Below, one piece after another: positions 59,072 to 64,000 of a DNA stretch of 64,000 nt. The stretch comes from Phnomibacter ginsenosidimutans. Its GTDB lineage: Bacteria > Bacteroidota > Bacteroidia > Chitinophagales > Chitinophagaceae. A program made the translations under genes and the position numbers. Numbering within the stretch: position 1 is the stretch's first letter; every line of letters starts with the position of its first letter. The notes under the pieces are model-generated. The model was not told the origin of the DNA. It ran no database searches and saw only the letters and a program-made list of their open reading frames with translations. Location: assembly GCF_009740285.1 (NCBI RefSeq), contig NZ_CP046566.1, positions 984,501-1,048,500 of the forward strand, read 5' to 3'.

Positions 59072-61453
59072 TTATTGCTTTTGCTTGATTTCAATCTTCA
59101 GGTTTTGTTCCCCTTCCTTCAGCAAACCTTTGTATTTGCTGAAAGTAGCAGAATCCTGTGCTACACCGTTGATGAGCAACTGACCGTTGGCTACTTCAAT
59201 GGTGAAATTGCTGCTGTCGACCAAACCGTCAGCTTTAAGCGCTGATACGATGGGTGCTTCGGTTGCTTCGCCAGCAGTTTTTTCTACGGTTACTTCAATG
59301 GTTTCATGTTTGGCCGCACCATGTGCTTTGGCCGTACCATGTACCTGAGCCAGGGTTGGTGCAATCACCAGTGATACAATCGACATCAGCTTAATGAGGA
59401 TGTTCATAGAAGGACCAGAAGTATCTTTAAAAGGATCACCTACAGTGTCACCAGTTACTGATGCCTTGTGCGGATCGCTTTTCTTGTAATAGATTTCTCC
59501 GTTGATTTCTACACCTTTTTCAAAGCTCTTCTTGGCATTGTCCCAAGCGCCACCGGCGTTGTTTTGGAACATACCCATGAGTACACCGCTAACGGTAGCA
59601 CCAGCCAGGAAACCACCCAAAGCCTCGGGGCCCATGAGGAAACCGAGAATGATGGGAGACAGGATAGCTATAGCGCCTGGCATCATCATTTTCTTAATAG
59701 ATGCTTCAGTAGAAATGGCAACGCACTTGTCGTACTCAGGCTTGCCCTTGCCTTCCATAATACCGGTGATAGTACGGAACTGGCGACGAACTTCTTCTAC
59801 CATGGCCATGGCGGCTTCACCTACAGCACGAATGGCGAGTGAAGAGAAGATGAACGGAATCATACCACCAACAAACAAGCAAGCCAGTACATCGGCTTTG
59901 TAAATGTCGATGCCTTCGATGCCCGCCACACCTACGAAGGCGGCAAACAATGCGAGGGCAGTCAAAGCTGCAGAAGCAATGGCAAAACCTTTACCAGTTG
60001 CAGCGGTAGTATTACCTACTGCATCGAGGATGTCTGTCTTTTCACGTACTTCTTTGGGCCGTTCACTCATTTCTGCAATACCACCAGCGTTGTCGGCAAT
60101 AGGACCGAAGGCGTCAATCGCCAACTGCATCGCTGTAGTGGCCATCATACCGGCAGCGGCAATAGCCACACCATACAAACCGGCACAGGCGTAAGAACCC
60201 CAGATACCGGCAGCCAGCACCAGAATAGGCAGCATGGTACTTTCCATACCTACAGCCAAACCGCCAATTACGTTGGTAGCGTGGCCGGTGGCACTTTGGC
60301 GAATGATGCTCATAACAGGGCGCTTACCCATAGCCGTAAAGTATTCGGTAATGATACTCATGAGTGTACCCACAGCCAAACCAACCATGATAGCACCCAT
60401 TACACCATTGCGGGTAAATTCCAATCCGCGGAGTACCATGGTTTCTGGAAGCAACCAGTACACCAGCCCGGCAGAAGCAGCAGCGGTGAGGATGATAGAA
60501 CCCCAGTTACCCATGTTGAGGGCTTTCTGCACAGTGTCTGTATTGAGGCCTGCATTGTCGCTGATGCGAACAAAGAAGGTGCCAATGATAGAGAAGATAA
60601 TACCGATACCAGCAATAAGCATGGGCAGCAAAATGGGCGACAAACCACCGAAAGCATCAACCGAAGTGGTTTCCTGACCAAGTACCATGGTAGCCAACAC
60701 GGTGGCTACGTAAGAACCGAACAGGTCAGCACCCATACCGGCTACGTCACCTACGTTATCACCTACGTTGTCGGCAATGGTGGCGGGGTTGCGGGGGTCA
60801 TCTTCAGGAATACCGGCTTCTACCTTACCTACGAGGTCAGCACCTACGTCGGCAGCCTTGGTATAAATACCGCCGCCCACACGGGCAAACAACGCAATCG
60901 ATTCCGCTCCGAGAGAAAAACCAGTGAGCACCTCGATGGTTCTCAGCATCTCCGGACCGGTAACCGCAGCATCGGCGGGTACAAAAATCATTTTCAAAAC
61001 AATAAACAGGGCACCCAGACCGAGCACTGCCAAACCGGCAACACCCAAGCCCATAACAGCACCACCTGTAAATGATACATTGAGAGCTTTGCTCAAACTT
61101 GTTTGTGCAGCTTGTGCTGTACGAACGTTGGCTTTGGTGGCAATACGCATACCAATGTAACCGGCTGTAGCACTAAACACGGCACCAATCACAAACGCAA
61201 TGGCGATAGACCAGTGGCTGTTTTCGTTGCTCATGCTCATTACGCCGAGCAAAATGGCTACCAGCACCACGAAATAGCCCAGTATTTTCCATTCAGCCTT
61301 CAAAAACGCCATGGCGCCTTCGGCAATGTATTTACTGATTTCCTGCATCCGTGGGTTGCCAGCGTCTTGCTTGCTTACCCATTTAAACTTGAGGAACGTG
61401 TACAGCAGGCCGACAATACCCATGGCCGGTACAGCGTGGATCAAATTCTCCAT
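59072..61453 (-). CDS. hppA: Membrane-bound proton-translocating pyrophosphatase with C-terminal extension
   Basis: A 793-residue integral membrane enzyme that couples pyrophosphate hydrolysis to ion pumping. Active-site motifs are [57 protein letters not shown] and [25 protein letters not shown] has Ala where potassium-independent enzymes have Lys, so potassium dependence is expected. In TM6 [11 protein letters not shown] lacks the usual gate Glu, while TM5 has one in [10 protein letters not shown], the arrangement I recall for the Flavobacterium-type proton pumps. After the last helix come 90 extra residues (704-793) with a His/Ala linker and a small beta domain ([17 protein letters not shown]); by known topology these face the periplasm. 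Confidence 0.96.
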   Translation of the reverse strand: MENLIHAVPAMGIVGLLYTFLKFKWVSKQDAGNPRMQEISKYIAEGAMAFLKAEWKILGYFVVLVAILLGVMSMSNENSHWSIAIAFVIGAVFSATAGYIGMRIATKANVRTAQAAQTSLSKALNVSFTGGAVMGLGVAGLAVLGLGALFIVLKMIFVPADAAVTGPEMLRTIEVLTGFSLGAESIALFARVGGGIYTKAADVGADLVGKVEAGIPEDDPRNPATIADNVGDNVGDVAGMGADLFGSYVATVLATMVLGQETTSVDAFGGLSPILLPMLIAGIGIIFSIIGTFFVRISDNAGLNTDTVQKALNMGNWGSIILTAAASAGLVYWLLPETMVLRGLEFTRNGVMGAIMVGLAVGTLMSIITEYFTAMGKRPVMSIIRQSATGHATNVIGGLAVGMESTMLPILVLAAGIWGSYACAGLYGVAIAAAGMMATTAMQLAIDAFGPIADNAGGIAEMSERPKEVREKTDILDAVGNTTAATGKGFAIASAALTALALFAAFVGVAGIEGIDIYKADVLACLFVGGMIPFIFSSLAIRAVGEAAMAMVEEVRRQFRTITGIMEGKGKPEYDKCVAISTEASIKKMMMPGAIAILSPIILGFLMGPEALGGFLAGATVSGVLMGMFQNNAGGAWDNAKKSFEKGVEINGEIYYKKSDPHKASVTGDTVGDPFKDTSGPSMNILIKLMSIVSLVIAPTLAQVHGTAKAHGAAKHETIEVTVEKTAGEATEAPIVSALKADGLVDSSNFTIEVANGQLLINGVAQDSATFSKYKGLLKEGEQNLKIEIKQKQ

Positions 61454-61493
61454 AATAGTAGTTGGTTAATGATTCAATTTTTGAAAAGGTGGG

Positions 61494-61501
61494 CAAAGAT
61501 A
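61494..61501 (-). promoter_or_regulatory. -7 element of hppA
   Basis: TATCTTTG on the minus strand fits TAnnTTTG and ends 40 bases before the hppA ATG. Confidence 0.5.
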
Positions 61502-61656
61502 GGGGTTGCCCCCCAAGGTTACGCCGAAGCCCCGGGTTGGAGCAAGAGTATATTTGGCCAATGTCCGGTCTGGGCAGGCCTTTTATCTGAAAAAGTAACA
61601 AATACAACCAGCTTTTGATGAAAACTGGTGGGTAAATGAACGAAGCGGCATAGCGA

Positions 61657-62172
61657 TTAGCAGTAGCGTTCGCTATAAATACGCTGATGATGCCGTACAT
61701 GCCCCACCATAATGAAGGCCAGGGCATTCACCGTAATAGGTTGACCAGATGCTACGCCCTTGTTGGACATTTGGGCTGGCGAAATGGATTGAAAAAGGGT
61801 GATGGTCAGCTGCCGCAATTGCAACAATTCTTCTGCTAAACCAGCAATGCTGCGGTGGGTAGCCGGTGCTTCATTGGCCCAGGCATTTTCATCGAAGCCG
61901 GGCAGGGGTTGCTGCTCACCACGGGCAATGGCCAGGGCACGGTAGGCAAATACCCTTTCTGTATCGGCCATGTGCTGCAACAGTTGGGCTACCGTCCATT
62001 TGCCAGGGGCATAAGCATAGTCTTTTTGTGTTTCCGGAATCTGGCGCAGCCATTGTTCCATTTCTGCCAATGAACCGCACAAAGTATCGAGAGCATCCGT
62101 TTCGTGGGCGGCACAGTAGCTTACATAGGTTTGGTAAAAAGGGGCGTAGTCGCCGGTTAGTGGTTGTGGCAT
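61657..62172 (-). CDS. DinB-family protein
   Basis: A 171-residue four-helix DinB/YfiT-like protein. Conserved metal-ligand His positions are in WTVAQLLQHMADTERVFAYRAL near residues 58-79 and in MVGHVRHHQRIYSERY at the C-terminus, the typical HxxH-type end of the family. Members include bacillithiol transferases and many uncharacterised hydrolase-like proteins. The ATG lies 2 bases after the stop of the S8 protease gene, so translation is probably coupled. The pairing suggests no specific pathway. Confidence 0.9.
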   Translation of the reverse strand: MPQPLTGDYAPFYQTYVSYCAAHETDALDTLCGSLAEMEQWLRQIPETQKDYAYAPGKWTVAQLLQHMADTERVFAYRALAIARGEQQPLPGFDENAWANEAPATHRSIAGLAEELLQLRQLTITLFQSISPAQMSNKGVASGQPITVNALAFIMVGHVRHHQRIYSERYC

Positions 62173-62174
62173 GG

Positions 62175-63845
62175 CTATTGGTTTGAAGGGGTAACGGATT
62201 TGGGGTTGTGCTTGCTGTCGGTGAGTTGTGCTGCTAACTGCACAGCATTGTAAGCATTGACCACACCGCCTGTTTTGCAGGCTTCCCGCAGGGTAAGTGT
62301 TTCTTTCTTTTCGCCGCCGGGTTTGGGAAATACTTTGTCGCTATGGCGGGTATCCACCGATTGCTCAATCACCTGTTTTACTTCTACAGCCGTCAGCTGC
62401 GGAAAATAACTCCGCAAAATGGCGGCTATGCCACTCACCACCGGCGCAGCCATGCTGGTGCCCTGCAAAAATGCGTACTTGTTGCCTGTGGGTACTGTAG
62501 CATAAATTTTTACACCCGGTGCCATTACATCCACGGTTTGCCGGCCATAGTTGGTAAAGTCGGCAATGAGTCCGCCCTTGATGCTCATGTCGCTGCTGGC
62601 ACCAACAGTAATAAAGTTGGGAGCGATGGTTCCATTGTTTAAAAACGGTGTAGGGTACTGAGGTACTGTATCGAGAAAAGCTGCATCATTTCCGGCTGCA
62701 TGCACCAGCAATACATTTTTACTCGCCGCATAGGCAATGGCATCATCCACCCAATGTTTTTGCGGGCTCAGGCCTTTGCCAAAACTCATGTTGATGATGC
62801 TGGCACCCTGGTCTACCGCATAGCGAATGGCAAGGGCTACATCCTTATCGTGTTCATCGCCGTTGGGCACCACCCGTAGCGGCAATATGCGTACATTATC
62901 TGCAATGCCATCAATGCCAAGTCCGTTATTTCTTACGGCAGCAATAATACCTGCTACGTGAGTGCCATGCATAGCACTGCCGGCCATCACATCTGCATTG
63001 CCATAGTTGCGGCTTTGCCAGCTGTTTTCATCATCGCCGGTTATTTGCAACCGATAATTGGTAGCAGGTTGTTCTCTTAAATAAATGATGTCTTCTTTTT
63101 GCTGAATGAACTCCCGCATGCCTTCCATAAACTCCACATTGGTTTGGTCGGGCTCTACTTGTAAGAGTGTGTAAATGCGGAGTAAATTCAGTTTTGCTTT
63201 TCTGGCTTCTGCACTTTGCGGCACAAAACTTTCCAGTTCAATGGGGGTAAACTCATGTTTGTTCCACTGTGCTGCAATAATGGAATCGTACTGCAACATG
63301 GTGCGGCTGGTGGCATTCAATATTTTGAGTATGAAGCGATCTTCTTCGGTTACTGTTACTGCTTTTTGCACTTGCAACCACAATCGAAAATCTGCCCGGG
63401 CTTCGGGTGACAACAAGTTGCTGTCTATTTGCCGGTTGTCGAATTGTGGTGCCAATGCATGAAACAGACGTGCAGCTTCGGCCGATTCTTTTTCTACATT
63501 TTCGCCGTTGCGGTTACCCAAAAAATTCCAGCCCAGTGCATCGTCGGGGTAGCCGTTGTTATCATCATCAATACCATTTGCGTTATTGTCTTTGGTATTG
63601 CGCCAGAGTACAGGTTTCAGGTCTTCATGTGTCGTGTCGATGCCGCTGTCTATCACTGCCACCACAATGGGCTGACTCTTGCGGCCCTTGAGAAAATCGT
63701 AGGCTTTTTGCAGCGAAATGCCATAATACCCGTCTTGTTCTTCATCAAGCAGATGCCAGCCTTTTTGAATAGGCTGTTGGGCCATGGCCACCTGTGCCGT
63801 ACTTAACACTGCTACCAAAAAGCAAACTATCCACCGTTGAAGCAT
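62175..63845 (-). CDS. Secreted S8 (subtilisin-like) serine protease
   Basis: A 556-residue protease with signal peptide IVCFLVAVLSTAQVAMAQQ. The catalytic triad is visible: Asp66 in VVAVIDSGIDTTHEDL, His near residue 295 in HGTHVAGIIAA and Ser near 463 in GTSMAAPVVSGIAA, with the oxyanion Asn in HAAGNDA. Between Asp and His there is an insertion of about 200 helical residues (FHALAPQFDNRQIDSN to about residue 265), longer than in classical subtilisin but usual in Bacteroidota S8 proteins of this kind. There is no type IX sorting domain at the C-terminus, so it may stay in the periplasm. It heads an operon with the DinB gene. Confidence 0.94.
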   Translation of the reverse strand: MLQRWIVCFLVAVLSTAQVAMAQQPIQKGWHLLDEEQDGYYGISLQKAYDFLKGRKSQPIVVAVIDSGIDTTHEDLKPVLWRNTKDNNANGIDDDNNGYPDDALGWNFLGNRNGENVEKESAEAARLFHALAPQFDNRQIDSNLLSPEARADFRLWLQVQKAVTVTEEDRFILKILNATSRTMLQYDSIIAAQWNKHEFTPIELESFVPQSAEARKAKLNLLRIYTLLQVEPDQTNVEFMEGMREFIQQKEDIIYLREQPATNYRLQITGDDENSWQSRNYGNADVMAGSAMHGTHVAGIIAAVRNNGLGIDGIADNVRILPLRVVPNGDEHDKDVALAIRYAVDQGASIINMSFGKGLSPQKHWVDDAIAYAASKNVLLVHAAGNDAAFLDTVPQYPTPFLNNGTIAPNFITVGASSDMSIKGGLIADFTNYGRQTVDVMAPGVKIYATVPTGNKYAFLQGTSMAAPVVSGIAAILRSYFPQLTAVEVKQVIEQSVDTRHSDKVFPKPGGEKKETLTLREACKTGGVVNAYNAVQLAAQLTDSKHNPKSVTPSNQ

Positions 63846-63952
63846 ACTACAAATTTGACAAGCAATGCCGCTTGCATCCTGTTAAAAATAGTGGGCAGCA
63901 ATATAGGCGATATCTGCGGCCACATGAGAGAGGGGCGTTCCCATTTATACAA

Positions 63953-63978
63953 AAAGTGCTGCCCGGAGACAGCACTTT
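63953..63978 (-). terminator. Terminator of a gene beyond the right edge
   Basis: AAAGTGCTG pairs with CAGCACTTT around CCCGGAGA; on the minus strand it is followed by TTGTATAAATG after CACTTT. No gene in the window ends here, so it probably ends a minus-strand gene located past 64000. Confidence 0.6.
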
Positions 63979-64000
63979 GATGAGGGGGTATAGAAAAAAT

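Noticed and set aside
1-64000. CRISPR array, tRNA/rRNA genes, insertion sequences, prophage, riboswitch
   Set aside because: No regularly spaced repeats, no tRNA-like cloverleaf, no transposase or phage genes and no recognisable riboswitch core were seen on either strand.

Overview
The window reads as a chromosomal segment of a Bacteroidota bacterium, most likely in or near the Chitinophagaceae. Pointers are a SusC/SusD pair, a CRTAC1/ASPIC-type lipoprotein, a DUF2807 surface protein, a DUF3347 protein beside a TonB-dependent receptor, a MORN/TonB hybrid protein, and repeated promoter -7 elements of the Bacteroidota form TAnnTTTG. I see no tRNA, rRNA, CRISPR array, insertion sequence or prophage. 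Genes are packed on both strands and many are bounded by clear hairpin terminators.

Layout. 1-6 kb: end of a SusC-type receptor, its SusD partner and a large VCBS/ASPIC lipoprotein, AT-richer than what follows. 6.2-11 kb: fabH, a secreted jelly-roll-like protein, yebC, an amino-acid permease. 11-17 kb: a polytopic membrane protein, a glutamine-synthetase-like ligase, an APH-fold kinase-like protein, a PlsC acyltransferase, a HAD phosphatase and a small membrane protein that is easily missed. 17-30 kb: rpsA, an extradiol dioxygenase, an AraC regulator, a GH13 enzyme, then a minus-strand run M14 peptidase > MORN/TonB > GH31 > pentapeptide protein > FadL-type porin. 30-40 kb: rpsT, sucA, two small unknown-function genes, a GNAT, guaA, DUF2807, pbpC. 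40-50 kb: an alpha-2-macroglobulin divergent from pbpC, a MoxR ATPase, an MFS transporter, a GH128-like hydrolase. 50-64 kb: DUF819, a TonB receptor with DUF3347, an ABC-F protein, a VanX-type dipeptidase, RlpA, an outer-membrane barrel, a membrane pyrophosphatase, DinB, and a subtilisin-like protease.

Functional themes are cell-envelope upkeep (PBP1C with alpha-2-macroglobulin, RlpA, D-Ala-D-Ala dipeptidase, PlsC, FabH), glycan use (SusCD, GH13, GH31, GH128) and core metabolism (2-oxoglutarate dehydrogenase E1, GMP synthase, proton-pumping pyrophosphatase).

The most consequential observation for a reader is that at least 12 genes carry one or two frame breaks (14 in all), mostly single bases in homopolymers or short repeats, and that each can be restored to a full-length family member. 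Three of them share the hexamer CTTGGT regardless of coding strand. This looks like uncorrected consensus error, not gene decay, and it hides the true C-termini of pbpC and the M14 peptidase, the signal peptide of the DUF2807 protein and one complete small gene. The biological items most worth a second look are a repeat-derived in-frame insertion in GuaA, a 90-residue C-terminal extension on the pyrophosphatase, -7 elements so close to start codons that leaderless transcripts are implied, and an orphan minus-strand terminator-like hairpin in the only long gap.
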